A DNA stretch of 64,000 bases from Bifidobacterium stellenboschense (GCF_000741785.1 NZ_JGZP01000001.1:62001-126000), one strand, 5' to 3'. Positions 16,256 through 25,788 are shown, counted from the stretch's first letter. Notes: generated by a model from the letters alone, not told the origin. A program made the numbers and translations.

Positions 16256-18523
16256 TCAACGCCGCAATGCGCCGGCGCCGAGGCGAAGCATGCCGCCGGC
16301 AGGCCAGAGCGTGGTGAGGATCCATGCGATCGCGGCCATGCCGGCCAACGCAAGGCCGGTGGGGGAGAGCGGGCCGTCGGTCAGCCACGGCAGCTCGTAC
16401 GGCCACACGCCGTCCGGCAGCGGGACCATCGCCCACGGCAATTGCAGCGCGGCGGCCGCGGCGATCATGCCCGCGAGATCGATGAGCGCGAACTGCACGG
16501 ACCGGCCGAGCGCGGCGAACAGTCCTTTCAGCAGATGCCACGGCAATTGGACGACGCGCAACGCGGAATCCGAGCCCTTGCGCATGCCGCCGCGACGGCT
16601 TTCTCGTTCGATCTGCGCCTCCGCACTGTAGCCGATGGTGAACAGCAGCCACATGAGCGCGGCAGCTGTGGCGAGTCCGATCAGCGGATGGAACACGGCG
16701 GCGATCGCCGGCACGACGGCCATCAGGCACAGGACGGCCACGCTCTGCTCAAGATACCGTCCGCGTCGCGCGTCGGCCGTGTTCTGATGTTGCGGCGCGC
16801 CCGCCCCCTGCGACGGGCCGCCATACGGTTGGTTCCGATACGGTCCGGGGTACTGCTGGTCCGGGTACTGCTGGTCGTACGGCGGCACGACCTGAGGCCG
16901 CGGCGGCTCGTACTGCGGCGGCATCGGCTCCAGCGGCGGTTGCGTGTAGCCTTGCGGTTGCGCTGGCTGTGCCGGTTGCGTCGGCGGCTGCATGTTCTGC
17001 GGCATCACCGCGGTCGCCTCCGGCTGCTGACGCAGGAATTCCGGCACGTCGCCCTTCGGTTTCGGCGTCACGACCGGAATGTCGCGCGAGGAGGTCGGCA
17101 CGTAGGCGGGCGGCAGCGAGGCGCCCGTGCGGTTCGACGCGTCCGCCACGCGCTGCAGCGGCGACTGGCCGCCGGCCGTCGCCTCGCGCGCCGACGCCGC
17201 GCGGCCGGTCGCCGTGCGCGGCGTGCGGTTCGGGTTCACGGCGGTCGCGGGAATCAACGGCGGAATCGCCGCCTCGTCCGGACCGAGCAGGTCGCTGGGC
17301 AGCGTGACCGTGCACTGGTCCGGTGTCAACGCGCGCGTCGCGGCGATATTGTCGTCGCCGTCGTCGCGCCACGCCGCGCGGCCGGTCGCCGTGCGAGGCG
17401 CTGGCTGCGTCTCGGCCGATGACGCCGGCATGACCGACGTGGCCGGCATCGCGGTGGTCGCGTTCGGCGATGATGGCGCATCGCCGGGGCCGAACACCGT
17501 GGTCGCCGCATCGGGACCGCCGTCAAAAGGGTGCATCACCTCGGTCGCGCCGTTGCCGGCAACGGTACCGTCGTCGAATCCCGGATCGTCCCAGTTCATC
17601 GGATTGAGCGCGTCCAACGCGATCGCGTGAAGCAGCTGTTCGGGCGTGCAACGGCGGCGCGGATCGGGGTTGAGCGCGCTGCGGAATGCGGCGAGCGTGT
17701 GCGCGGGCAGACCGGCGAGGTTCGCGTTGCCGCTCGCCTCGCGTTCCAGCACGGCCATCAGCGGCTTCGTGCCGAACACCGGTTCGCCGGTTGCGGCGAA
17801 CGCGAGCACGGAGGCGACCGACCACCAGTCCGTTGCCTCGCTCGAATCGGCGCCGTCGATGATCTCCGGCGCGATGAATCCGGGCGTGCCCATCACCAGG
17901 CCCGTGCGCGTCACGTGGCTTTCGCCTTCGCCCATCGCGATGCCGAAGTCGACGAGCACCGGGCCGGACGCGGAGACCATCACGTTCGTCGGTTTGATGT
18001 CGCGGTGCACGATGCCGGCCGCGTGCACGGCCTTGACGGCCTCCATCAGCTTGCGCGCGAGCCGTTCCAGATCGTCGCCCACGTATTTGCCGTTCGCGGC
18101 GACGTCGTCCTTGAGATTCCTGCCTTCGATGAGTTCGGTGACGATGAACGCGAGGGCGTCGTCGAGCTCCATGTCGACGATGCCGCACACGCCCGGATGA
18201 TTCACCTTCTTCAACGCGAGGGCCTCACGGCGCAGACGCTCGCGCGGCGTCACGTTCTCCTTGAGACTCGGATCCTGCACGGGTCGGCGGGCGGGGGAGC
18301 TGGGGTCGCCCGCAGCGCCGGCGTTCGCGGCGTCGCCTGGCATGCCGTCGGCCGAACCGTCCTCGGCGAGCGAATCGCGCAGAATCTTCATCGCATACAC
18401 CTGACCGCCGTCGTCGTGCACGCGCCACACCGAACCCATCGCGCCGGAACCGAGGCGGGAGATGAGCGTATAGCCGCCCACCACTTCGCCCGGTTCCAGA
18501 TTCAACGCCGTCAGATCACTCAT
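16256..18523 (-). CDS. Membrane Ser/Thr protein kinase
   Basis: This protein of about 755 residues has an N-terminal eukaryotic-type kinase domain: glycine loop LGSGAMGSVW at 24-33, catalytic Lys46, HRDIKPTN at 173-180, DFG at 192-194 and TPGFIAPEI. A 40-residue acidic/Pro insertion lies between Lys46 and the first helix of the N-lobe, which is unusual. A long linker rich in Thr, Ala, Pro and Gln contains two copies of PRTATGRAA. The last 180 residues hold several hydrophobic segments, so it is anchored by its C terminus. There are no PASTA repeats, so it is not a PknB orthologue. The ATG at 18523 lies seven bases after TAGGAT, a leaderless layout. Its substrates are unknown. Confidence 0.9.
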   Translation of the reverse strand: MSDLTALNLEPGEVVGGYTLISRLGSGAMGSVWRVHDDGGQVYAMKILRDSLAEDGSADGMPGDAANAGAAGDPSSPARRPVQDPSLKENVTPRERLRREALALKKVNHPGVCGIVDMELDDALAFIVTELIEGRNLKDDVAANGKYVGDDLERLARKLMEAVKAVHAAGIVHRDIKPTNVMVSASGPVLVDFGIAMGEGESHVTRTGLVMGTPGFIAPEIIDGADSSEATDWWSVASVLAFAATGEPVFGTKPLMAVLEREASGNANLAGLPAHTLAAFRSALNPDPRRRCTPEQLLHAIALDALNPMNWDDPGFDDGTVAGNGATEVMHPFDGGPDAATTVFGPGDAPSSPNATTAMPATSVMPASSAETQPAPRTATGRAAWRDDGDDNIAATRALTPDQCTVTLPSDLLGPDEAAIPPLIPATAVNPNRTPRTATGRAASAREATAGGQSPLQRVADASNRTGASLPPAYVPTSSRDIPVVTPKPKGDVPEFLRQQPEATAVMPQNMQPPTQPAQPAQPQGYTQPPLEPMPPQYEPPRPQVVPPYDQQYPDQQYPGPYRNQPYGGPSQGAGAPQHQNTADARRGRYLEQSVAVLCLMAVVPAIAAVFHPLIGLATAAALMWLLFTIGYSAEAQIERESRRGGMRKGSDSALRVVQLPWHLLKGLFAALGRSVQFALIDLAGMIAAAAALQLPWAMVPLPDGVWPYELPWLTDGPLSPTGLALAGMAAIAWILTTLWPAGGMLRLGAGALRR

Positions 18524-18530
18524 ACCGCCC

Positions 18531-18536
18531 ATCCTA
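18531..18536 (-). promoter_or_regulatory. -10 box of leaderless kinase promoter
   Basis: TAGGAT on the minus strand, then GGGCGGT, then the ATG of the kinase. The AGGA within the box could also serve as a ribosome binding site if transcription starts further upstream. Confidence 0.45.
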
Positions 18537-18626
18537 ACCGCGGGGCTGGTATGCCGGTATAGATGTGCCGGTCGGCCGCCGGCCGTGCGTGTTGCGTGCC
18601 GGTCGGCGGTACCAACGGCCTGCCCC

Positions 18627-18870
18627 GCGTCGGTTCCGTACCAAGCATGGCTCGTCGGTGACGCTGACGGCCCGCTTAGCGTCGGTCTCGTGCCAAGCGT
18701 GGCGCGCAAGCGACGCGCAGGGGAGCTTTTGCGTCGTTTCCGGCCAGTCCTTGGCACGTGGGCAACGCCGGGGACGTCGTAAGCGTCGGTTCCGCGCCAA
18801 GCTTGGCACGTCGGTGACGCTGGTGCCTCTCCCCGCGTCGTTTCCGTGCCAACGGGGCCCGCCGCCGACG
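18627..18870. repeat. Five tandem dyad units (GCGTC...GCCAAGC/TTGGC...GACGC)
   Basis: The units start at 18627, 18679, 18731, 18783 and 18835, a period of exactly 52 bases. Each begins GCGTCG, carries a central GCCAAGC.TGGC-type dyad and (except the last) ends GACGC or AACGC, so outer and inner arms both pair. The first and fourth units are closest to each other. The cluster lies in the divergent region between the kinase and the membrane GH3 gene. Confidence 0.8.
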
Positions 18871-19469
18871 GTCCGATTTCCCGGCATACGGTCAGCCTCT
18901 TGAATGAACCTCAATATTTTTTTGTGCAGAAGTGATGTTTTGAACTTCTATGTTTTGTGCAGAATCGATGGTTTGAATCTTGAAATTTTGTGCGCCGGTA
19001 CTGCTTGACACTAGTATTGCCAAGGTATCCGTCAGTATTCCCGCTTTACCGTCGATAATGCTGGATAACCCCGATTACCGCATCGAACGGGGTGTGGTGC
19101 TGTCGCGATCGAATGTGGAACGCGCCGGAGCCGTGACCTATCTGCCGATATACGCGTCCTGGTGCCTGAAGGAGATATGCGGACTGCTTTCGCCCGATGA
19201 CAACGGGCATGACGACACGGATTCGTTCTCTTTGGCAACGATTCCGGTGTGACGGCAAGCATCCATGCGTACGGGGGATAGGCGGGGATGATGCCGCCGA
19301 CGCATGCAGAATATGCATGCGAAACGACAGGATGGGGCGAACGGGCGATGCGGCCCGCGGCGGTCATGCACAATCGGGGTAACGACATCGACGGGTGACG
19401 GATCGAAGCCGAAACGTCGCCATCGAAGTCGAGATTGCAAGGAAGTAGCAGGATCAAGGAGGAGAACCC
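18871..19469. other. AT-richer leader region of the membrane GH3 gene
   Basis: No supported gene. A 33-base tandem repeat beginning TTTTGTGC starts at 18921, 18954 and 18987 (the third partial). The first copy contains the dyad AGAAGT/ACTTCT. The rest (19020-19440) has no clear structure; a 90-codon open reading frame there lacks a binding site and any recognisable motif. The GH3 ribosome binding site AAGGAGGAG lies at its end. I see no confident promoter. Confidence 0.5.
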
Positions 19470-22355
19470 ATGCTGCAGATCAACATGGCCGACGTGATAG
19501 GCGTCATCAATTCGGTGATTCCCTATCTGATAGCCGTAGGTGTCCTGTTGGTGCTGGCCATTATCATCACGATTGCCGTCAATAAGAAGACGGTAAAGAC
19601 TGTGGCCAACCGCAAACTTATTCATTCCGAATCCTGGCTCGTGGCGTTTGTGGGCATCATCGTGGCAGTGTCCATGATGCTTTCCGGCCCGCTGGCCACA
19701 CTGCTCAACAACGCCACTGTCACCAAGTACATGCTGTCCGACGACACGGTCGCCGCGGCGAACAAGCTGGCCAAAGATGTGCAGGCTGAAGCTATCACCA
19801 TGCTGAAGAACGACAACGACAACCTTCCGCTCAAGAGCAAGAAGGTGAACGTGTTCGGTTGGGGTTCCACCAGCCCCGTCTACGGCGGCACCGGTTCCGG
19901 TTCCATGTCTGAGCAGTATCCGACTGTCTCTCTGCTCGACGGCATGAAGGAAGCCGGTCTCACCACCAACAGCAAGCTGACCAAGCTGTACACTGATTAC
20001 CGCAAGGATCGCCCGGAAGTGGGTATGTGGGCGCAGGACTGGACTCTGCCTGAAGTGCCGGCCGACCAGTACTCTGATTCCCTGATTTCTGAGGCCAAGT
20101 CTTTCTCCGATGAAGCTGTTGTCGTCATCACCCGCGTCGGCGGTGAGGGTGCCGATCTGCCGATGAACATGAAGGCCAAGGGCGTCACTTACAAAAACAA
20201 TTCCAAGGATTACGAAGACTTCAAGGATGGCGAGGGCTTCCTGCAGCTGAGTCAGACCGAGCGTAACATGCTTGACTTGGTCACCAAGAACTTCAGCAAG
20301 GTCACGCTTGTCTACAACGGTGCCAACACTTTCCAACTCGATTTTCTCAATAACTACCCGCAGATTCAGTCCGTGCTGTGGTGCCCGCCTGCCGGCCAGA
20401 CCGGCTTCTCCGCCCTTGGCGAAGTGCTCGCCGGCGACGTGAACCCGTCCGGCAAGACCTCCGACACCTTCCTCAAGGATCTTGACAAGAACCCGTCTAC
20501 TAACAACTTTGGTGACTTCGACTATGACAATGTGGACGATCTGGCCGTTGAGGTGATTGACGACCGCACCGGCACCAAGTTGCACGTTTCCCCGACCTTC
20601 GTGAATTACTCTGAAGGCATCTACGTGGGCTACAAGTTCTATGAGACTGCCGCCGACGAAGGTCTGATTAACTATGATGATATGGTTCAGTACCCGTTCG
20701 GATACGGCCTGAGCTACACCACCTTCGAGCAAAAGATGGGTGATGTCAAGTATGCGAACGGCAAGGTGAGCTTCGATGTGACCGTGACCAACACCGGTGA
20801 TAAGGCCGGCAAGGATGTGGTCGAAGCCTACTACAACCCGCCGTACACCAACGGTGGCATCGAGAAGGCCTCCGTGAACCTGGCCGCCTTCGAAAAGACC
20901 AAGGAGCTCAAGCCGGGCGAATCCGAGACCGTGAAGATTTCGTTCGACGATGACGACATGGCCTCCTACGACGAGCATGACGCCAAAGCCTGGGTGCTGG
21001 AGCAGGGCGATTACGAGATTTCGCTGCAGTCCGACTCCCACACGGTGATTGATTCCGCTACGGTGAACGTACCGAAGACCATCACCTACGACACTAAGGA
21101 CAACACCCACGACGGTGATAAGGTCGTGGCCACCAATCAGTTCCAGAATGCTGAGGGTGACGTCACCTACCTCTCCCGTGCCGACCACTTCGCCAACTAC
21201 ACCGAAGCCACCGCTGCGCCGACCGACTTCGGCATGAGCGACAAGATCAAGTCCGAGTACACCAACAACGGCAACTATGATCCGGCCGAGCACAACGACG
21301 ACTCCGATGAGATGCCGACCACCGGTGCCAAGAACGGTGTGAAGCTCTCCGACCTGTACGGCAAGGATTATGACGATCCGCAGTGGGACAAGCTGCTCGA
21401 CCAGCTGACCTTCGACGACATGGATTCCCTGATCGCCAACGGCGGCTACGGCACCCCGGCCGTGACCTCCGTGGGCAAGATCCAGGTGACCGACGCCGAC
21501 GGTCCCGCCTCGCTGAACAACAACTTCACCGGTATCGGCTCCATCGGCTTCCCGGCTTCCACCGCATTCGCCTGCACCTGGAACAAGGATCTCGCCAAGC
21601 AGTTCGGCGAGATGATCGGCGACATGGCGCACGACATGCACGTGGCCGGCTGGTATGCTCCGGCTATGAACCTGCACCGCAATGCCTACGCAGGCCGTAC
21701 CTTCGAGTACTTCTCCGAAGACTCCCTGCTCTCCGGTGTGATGTCCGCACAGCAGATTGCCGGAGCTCGCGAGAAGGGTGTGTACTCCTTCATGAAGCAC
21801 TTCGCCCTGAACGAGCAGGAGACCAACCGCACGATGACTCTGACCACTTGGGTCAGCGAGCAGGCCATGCGTGAAACCTACCTGCGTCCGTTCGAGATGA
21901 GCGTCAAGGAGGGTGGTGCCCAGGCTGTGATGAGTGCGTTCAACTACGTGGGCCCGACCTACGCCGCTGCCTCGCCCAACCTGCTCAACACCGTGCTGCG
22001 CGACGAATGGGGCTTCCGCGGCTTCGTCCTGACCGACTACTTCCGCGGTCGCGGCTATCAAGATGCCGATCAGGAGATCCGCAACGGCAACGACTCCATG
22101 CTCGCCACCACCGTGACCACCAACCACGTGACCGACAAGTCCGCCACCTCCGTCAAGGCGATGCGTCAGGCCTGCCACAACATCCTGTACACCGTGGCCA
22201 ACGGCTGGCAGTACGCGGACGGCGAGCCCGAGGTCGCCACCCCGATCTGGAAGACCGCCATGTACGTGGTCTGGGGCGTGACCGCCGTCCTTGCGATCGG
22301 CCTTGAGATCCTCACCATCAAGCGCTACCTCGCCCGCCGCAAGGCCACGAAGTAG
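19470..22355 (+). CDS. Membrane-bound GH3 glycosidase with swapped domain order
   Basis: This 961-residue protein has two N-terminal membrane helices (about 10-37 and 54-78) and one near the C terminus (about 930-950). In between, the GH3 C-terminal sandwich domain comes first (LPLKSKKVNVFGWGS), then a fibronectin-III-like domain after YPFGYGLSYTTFE, then the GH3 catalytic barrel (KIQVTDADGPASLNN; MKHFALNEQE; FVLTDYF with the likely nucleophile Asp). Usual GH3 enzymes have the barrel first; reversed order is known in a few beta-glucosidases such as Butyrivibrio and Ruminococcus BglA. The start has a strong AAGGAGG site. Base and codon use is less GC-rich than in neighbours, especially in the first half. 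Substrate not determinable; beta-glucoside is likely. Confidence 0.88.
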   Translation: MLQINMADVIGVINSVIPYLIAVGVLLVLAIIITIAVNKKTVKTVANRKLIHSESWLVAFVGIIVAVSMMLSGPLATLLNNATVTKYMLSDDTVAAANKLAKDVQAEAITMLKNDNDNLPLKSKKVNVFGWGSTSPVYGGTGSGSMSEQYPTVSLLDGMKEAGLTTNSKLTKLYTDYRKDRPEVGMWAQDWTLPEVPADQYSDSLISEAKSFSDEAVVVITRVGGEGADLPMNMKAKGVTYKNNSKDYEDFKDGEGFLQLSQTERNMLDLVTKNFSKVTLVYNGANTFQLDFLNNYPQIQSVLWCPPAGQTGFSALGEVLAGDVNPSGKTSDTFLKDLDKNPSTNNFGDFDYDNVDDLAVEVIDDRTGTKLHVSPTFVNYSEGIYVGYKFYETAADEGLINYDDMVQYPFGYGLSYTTFEQKMGDVKYANGKVSFDVTVTNTGDKAGKDVVEAYYNPPYTNGGIEKASVNLAAFEKTKELKPGESETVKISFDDDDMASYDEHDAKAWVLEQGDYEISLQSDSHTVIDSATVNVPKTITYDTKDNTHDGDKVVATNQFQNAEGDVTYLSRADHFANYTEATAAPTDFGMSDKIKSEYTNNGNYDPAEHNDDSDEMPTTGAKNGVKLSDLYGKDYDDPQWDKLLDQLTFDDMDSLIANGGYGTPAVTSVGKIQVTDADGPASLNNNFTGIGSIGFPASTAFACTWNKDLAKQFGEMIGDMAHDMHVAGWYAPAMNLHRNAYAGRTFEYFSEDSLLSGVMSAQQIAGAREKGVYSFMKHFALNEQETNRTMTLTTWVSEQAMRETYLRPFEMSVKEGGAQAVMSAFNYVGPTYAAASPNLLNTVLRDEWGFRGFVLTDYFRGRGYQDADQEIRNGNDSMLATTVTTNHVTDKSATSVKAMRQACHNILYTVANGWQYADGEPEVATPIWKTAMYVVWGVTAVLAIGLEILTIKRYLARRKATK

Positions 22356-22382
22356 CCCCGTCTCCCGGCCCCCTCTGATAGG

Positions 22383-22425
22383 ACATCGCCGTAAAGCAAA
22401 CGCCGGAGGCGTTTGTAGGCGATGT
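22383..22425. terminator. Two-level hairpin after the membrane GH3 gene
   Basis: Outer arms ACATCGCC/GGCGATGT enclose inner arms CAAACGCC/GGCGTTTG with the loop GGA. It starts 27 bases after the GH3 stop codon. There is no T-run, so it may be a transcript-stabilising or Rho-assisted structure rather than an intrinsic terminator. Confidence 0.5.
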
Positions 22426-22472
22426 GTGAGCCGACAGGCGAGCTGATGTGAAGTCAGGCTGACTGGGAGAGA

Positions 22473-22540
22473 GAAGCGGCCGCAGGCCGCGGGTAACCGC
22501 ATCATCCAACCGATGCGTTCCCGCAGCCTGCGGCCGCTTC
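22473..22540. repeat. Long inverted repeat
   Basis: Arms of about 30 bases begin GAAGCGGCCGCAGG and end CCTGCGGCCGCTTC, with minor mismatches and the loop ATCCAACC. The arms contain NotI-like GCGGCCGC words. It lies between the two GH3 genes; it could be a second termination or processing structure. Confidence 0.6.
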
Positions 22541-22543
22541 ATT

Positions 22544-22599
22544 ACTTCTCAAAGTTTTTGAGAAGTAATGCCGTAAACTTCTCAAGAATTTTGAGAAGT
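22544..22599. promoter_or_regulatory. Twin 23-bp dyads, possible operators before the second GH3 gene
   Basis: Two perfect dyads share the arms ACTTCTCAA and TTGAGAAGT with a five-base spacer that differs (AGTTT at 22544-22566; GAATT at 22577-22599). Their centres are 33 bases apart, about three helical turns, which favours binding of two regulator dimers on one face of the DNA. They lie about 145 bases upstream of the next start codon. No regulator is assigned. Confidence 0.55.
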
Positions 22600-22741
22600 A
22601 ACGTGTGCAGGTCGTTCCGCGAAAATACGCATGCCATTCGTGCGGGGGAAACGACAGGTTGTGTGCGCGCCGCCCCGCGCGCCCGCGAATCCTGATTGAA
22701 TCGAATCAACGACGATGAAGATCACTGCAAGGGAGAGTGAC

Positions 22742-25267
22742 ATGGAACTCGAAGAGCTTTCGGTGGCCGAGAAGGCGGCGATGCTGTCCGGCGGATCCGA
22801 ATGGGATTCGCGCGGCAACGACCGCGCCGGCGTGCCCAGCTTCGTGATGAGCGACGGTCCCCACGGCGTGCGGCGCCAGCTCGGCGAAGGCGACCATCTG
22901 GGCCTCGGCGCCTCCAAGCCCGCCACCTGCTTCCCGACCGCCGGCACCGTCGCCGGCTCGTGGGATCCGGCGCTCGCCGAGCAGATGGGCGAGGCGCTCG
23001 GCCGCGAGGCGCACGACCTCGACGTGAACGTGCTGCTCGGCCCCGGCCTCAACATCAAGCGCAACCCGTTGTGCGGCCGCAACTTCGAGTACTATTCCGA
23101 AGACCCCATCGTCGCCGGCCGCATGGCCGCCGGCCTCATCCGCGGCATCCAGTCGAACGGCGTCTCCGCCTGTCCGAAGCATTTCGCGGTCAACAGCCAG
23201 GAGCTGCGCCGTCAGGCCTCCAACTCGGTCATCGACGAGCGCACGATGCGCGAGATCTACCTGACCGGCTTCGAGATCGCCGTGCGCGAGGCCGCGCCGA
23301 TGACGATCATGACCTCGTACAACGAGATCAACGGCGTCTACGCGCATGAGAACAAGCATCTGCTGCAGGACATCCTGCGCGACGAATGGGGTTTCGACGG
23401 CATGGTCGTCTCCGATTGGGGCGGCTCCAACTCGGCCGTCGCCGCCGTCAAGGCGGGCGGTTCGCTCGAGATGCCGAGTCCCGGATTCACGTCCGTGCGC
23501 GAACTCGAAGACGCGGTCAAGGCCGGTGCGCTCGACGAGGCCGACCTCGACGCCCGCGCCCGCGAGGTCGCGAAGATCGCCGGCCGCACGCGCCTCGACG
23601 GCGTCGGCCGCGACGACCTGCTCGACGAATCCGTCATCAAGGCGCATCACGAGATCGCCCGCCGCGCCGCCGAAGGCTCGATGGTCCTGCTGAAGAACGA
23701 GACCGCGCTTCCGTTCCGTCCGGGCGCGCGCGTCGCCGTCGTCGGTGACATGGCGAAGACCCCGCGATTCCAGGGCTCCGGCTCGTCCAAGGTGAACGCC
23801 ACGCGCGAAGAGAACATCCTCGACGAACTCGGCAAGCTCGCGTCCGAAAATGCCGCGTCCGCGAACACCGCCGCCCCTGTCGTCGCCGGCTACGCGCCCG
23901 GCTACGACCGTCAGGGCGCCGTGAAGCCCGAGCTCGTCCGCGAGGCCGTCGACCTCGTCTCGCGCGACGACGTGGACGTCGCGCTCGCCGTCGTCGGCCT
24001 CGACGAGCGCAGCGAATCGGAGGGCCTCGACCGTGCGACGATGGCCATCCCGCAGGCGCAGAACGATCTGATCGCCGCGCTCGCCGCGACCGGCAAGCCG
24101 GTCGTCGTCGTGCTCGTCGCCGGCTCCCCGGTCGAACTGCCGTGGCACGACGACGTCGCCGCGATCCTCTACATCGGACTGTCCGGACAGGCGGGCGCGT
24201 CCGCCACCGTGCGCGCGCTCACCGGCAAGGTCAATCCGTCGGGCCATCTCGCCGAAACGTGGCCGATGCGCTACGACGACTGCCCGTCCGCCGGCTGGTA
24301 CCCGGCGACCGGCCGCGACGCCGTCTACCGTGAGGGCCCGTTCGTCGGCTACCGCTACTACGAGACCGCGGGCGTGCCCGTCCGCTTCCCGTTCGGCTAC
24401 GGCCTGTCCTACGCCACGTTCACGATGACGGGACTCGTCGCCGACGAGACCGGCGTCACCGTGACCGTCTCCAACGACTCCGACGTGGCCGGCGCGACCG
24501 TCGTCCAGCTGTACGTGAGCGGCCCGTCGTGCGGCGCGGCAGGCGCGCACGCCGGCGCGGACGGCGCTCACGGCGCCGCCGGCGTGCTGCGTCCCGCGCG
24601 CGAGCTCAAGGGATTCGCGAAGGTGACGTTCGCCGCGCACGAGACGCGCGACGTGCGCATCGACTTCGACCGGTACACGTTCCGCCACTTCGACGCCGCC
24701 GCGCGCGACGGCGCCGGCGCGTGGCGCACCGAGTCGGGCGTGTGGACGCTGTCGGTCGGCTTCGATGCCGAGACGTTGCCGTTGAGCATGCCGTTCGCCG
24801 TCGCCGGCGACGTGGATGCGACCGGCCCCGACCCCGCGCTCGGCCACTATCTGACCGGCGACGTCACGCACGTGACCGACGCCGAGACGGCCGCGCTGTT
24901 CGGTTACGACGTGATCGCGCGCTCCGGCCGCGACGGGGCGACGACGTTCGGCGTCAACGATCCGATCTCGAGCTGGAGCGGTTCGCGCGGATTCATCGCG
25001 AAGACCGTCGCGAACACGCTCAAGAAGCGGGAGGCGAGCGTGCGCGAGAAGACCGGCGCGCCCGACCTCAACACGCTGTTCATCCTCAACATGCCGCCGC
25101 GGGCGATGAGCAAGATGACGCAGGGCATGGTCGATGCAGCCATGGTCGACGCGATCGTCGAGATCGGCAACGGGCATACGTTCCGTGGCCTCGGCTCGCT
25201 CATCGGGGCATACTTCCGCAACCAATCCGCCAACAAGCGCACCGCGAAGGAGATCAACCATGACTGA
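22742..25267 (+). CDS. GH3 glycoside hydrolase (beta-glucosidase type)
   Basis: This protein of about 841 residues has the usual GH3 order: barrel (FVMSDGPHGVRRQ; PKHFAVNSQE; MVVSDWGGSNSAV with nucleophile Asp in SDW), sandwich domain (AVVGLDERSESEGLDR) and fibronectin-III-like domain after FPFGYGLSYATFT. No signal peptide is seen, so it should be cytoplasmic and act on imported beta-glycosides. About 100 extra C-terminal residues follow the third domain. The ATG at 22742 has AAGGGAG upstream; an earlier ATG adds nine residues with no site. Its codons are strongly GC-rich, unlike the preceding GH3 gene. It overlaps the GtrA-like gene by eight bases. Confidence 0.9.
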   Translation: MELEELSVAEKAAMLSGGSEWDSRGNDRAGVPSFVMSDGPHGVRRQLGEGDHLGLGASKPATCFPTAGTVAGSWDPALAEQMGEALGREAHDLDVNVLLGPGLNIKRNPLCGRNFEYYSEDPIVAGRMAAGLIRGIQSNGVSACPKHFAVNSQELRRQASNSVIDERTMREIYLTGFEIAVREAAPMTIMTSYNEINGVYAHENKHLLQDILRDEWGFDGMVVSDWGGSNSAVAAVKAGGSLEMPSPGFTSVRELEDAVKAGALDEADLDARAREVAKIAGRTRLDGVGRDDLLDESVIKAHHEIARRAAEGSMVLLKNETALPFRPGARVAVVGDMAKTPRFQGSGSSKVNATREENILDELGKLASENAASANTAAPVVAGYAPGYDRQGAVKPELVREAVDLVSRDDVDVALAVVGLDERSESEGLDRATMAIPQAQNDLIAALAATGKPVVVVLVAGSPVELPWHDDVAAILYIGLSGQAGASATVRALTGKVNPSGHLAETWPMRYDDCPSAGWYPATGRDAVYREGPFVGYRYYETAGVPVRFPFGYGLSYATFTMTGLVADETGVTVTVSNDSDVAGATVVQLYVSGPSCGAAGAHAGADGAHGAAGVLRPARELKGFAKVTFAAHETRDVRIDFDRYTFRHFDAAARDGAGAWRTESGVWTLSVGFDAETLPLSMPFAVAGDVDATGPDPALGHYLTGDVTHVTDAETAALFGYDVIARSGRDGATTFGVNDPISSWSGSRGFIAKTVANTLKKREASVREKTGAPDLNTLFILNMPPRAMSKMTQGMVDAAMVDAIVEIGNGHTFRGLGSLIGAYFRNQSANKRTAKEINHD

Positions 25268-25775
25268 CGCAAAGATGGGCCCGATTCGTCGTTGGATCGC
25301 CACGCATCCGACGATCTGGGAGTTCATCCTGTTCAACGTGCTGTCGAACATCTCCACGATCGCGCGCTTCGTGGTCACATGGATCGGCACCGCCGTGTTC
25401 GTCGCCGCGCTGGGGCTCACCGCGCCGTTCCACTTCCTGATCTTCAACTACCCGGAATCCGGCAACGGCGTGGGCGGCTTCCTCACCTTCCTCTTCGCCG
25501 AGGTGATCGCGCAGGTCGTGAACTTCTTCGTGCAGATGAAGTGGGTATTCAAGTCCGATTCCAGTTTCCACGACGCCGCGTGGAAGTACGCGATCCTCGC
25601 CGTCGTGATCGTCGTCGTGAACCTCGTGCTGCCCGGCTACGTGACCGCGCTGTGCCAAGGCTGGGGCATGAACGCGGGGCTGGCCGGCACGATCGCCTCC
25701 GTCGTGAACACGCTCCTCGCCGTCGTCGTCAGCTACCCCCTCCTCAAGTTCTGGATCATGCCCAAGAACAAGTAG
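25260..25775 (+). CDS. GtrA-like four-helix membrane protein
   Basis: This small protein of 171 residues has four predicted membrane helices (FILFNVLSNISTIARFVVTW; FLTFLFAEVIAQVVNFFVQ; YAILAVVIVVVNLVL; IASVVNTLLAVVVSYPLL). The pattern, including QVVNFFVQMKWVF, fits the GtrA family, which takes part in moving or using polyprenyl-linked sugars for cell-surface glycans. A GGAG lies seven bases before the ATG, inside the end of the GH3 gene, so expression is coupled. The link to the GH3 enzyme and the nearby glycosyltransferase suggests surface glycan metabolism; this is inference. Confidence 0.8.
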   Translation: MTDAKMGPIRRWIATHPTIWEFILFNVLSNISTIARFVVTWIGTAVFVAALGLTAPFHFLIFNYPESGNGVGGFLTFLFAEVIAQVVNFFVQMKWVFKSDSSFHDAAWKYAILAVVIVVVNLVLPGYVTALCQGWGMNAGLAGTIASVVNTLLAVVVSYPLLKFWIMPKNK

Positions 25776-25788
25776 CGGCGGACTCGCA

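Noticed and set aside
18980..19252. 90-codon open reading frame before the GH3 gene
   Set aside because: No ribosome binding site, no leaderless box and no recognisable sequence; ATG lies in the 33-base repeat region.
19032..22505. 1157-codon open reading frame on the minus strand
   Set aside because: It is antisense to the membrane GH3 gene, His/Gly/Val-rich with no domain, and arises from GC-rich codon structure.
22706..25447. 913-codon minus-strand open reading frame
   Set aside because: It mirrors the second GH3 gene and has Arg/Ala/Gly-rich shadow composition.
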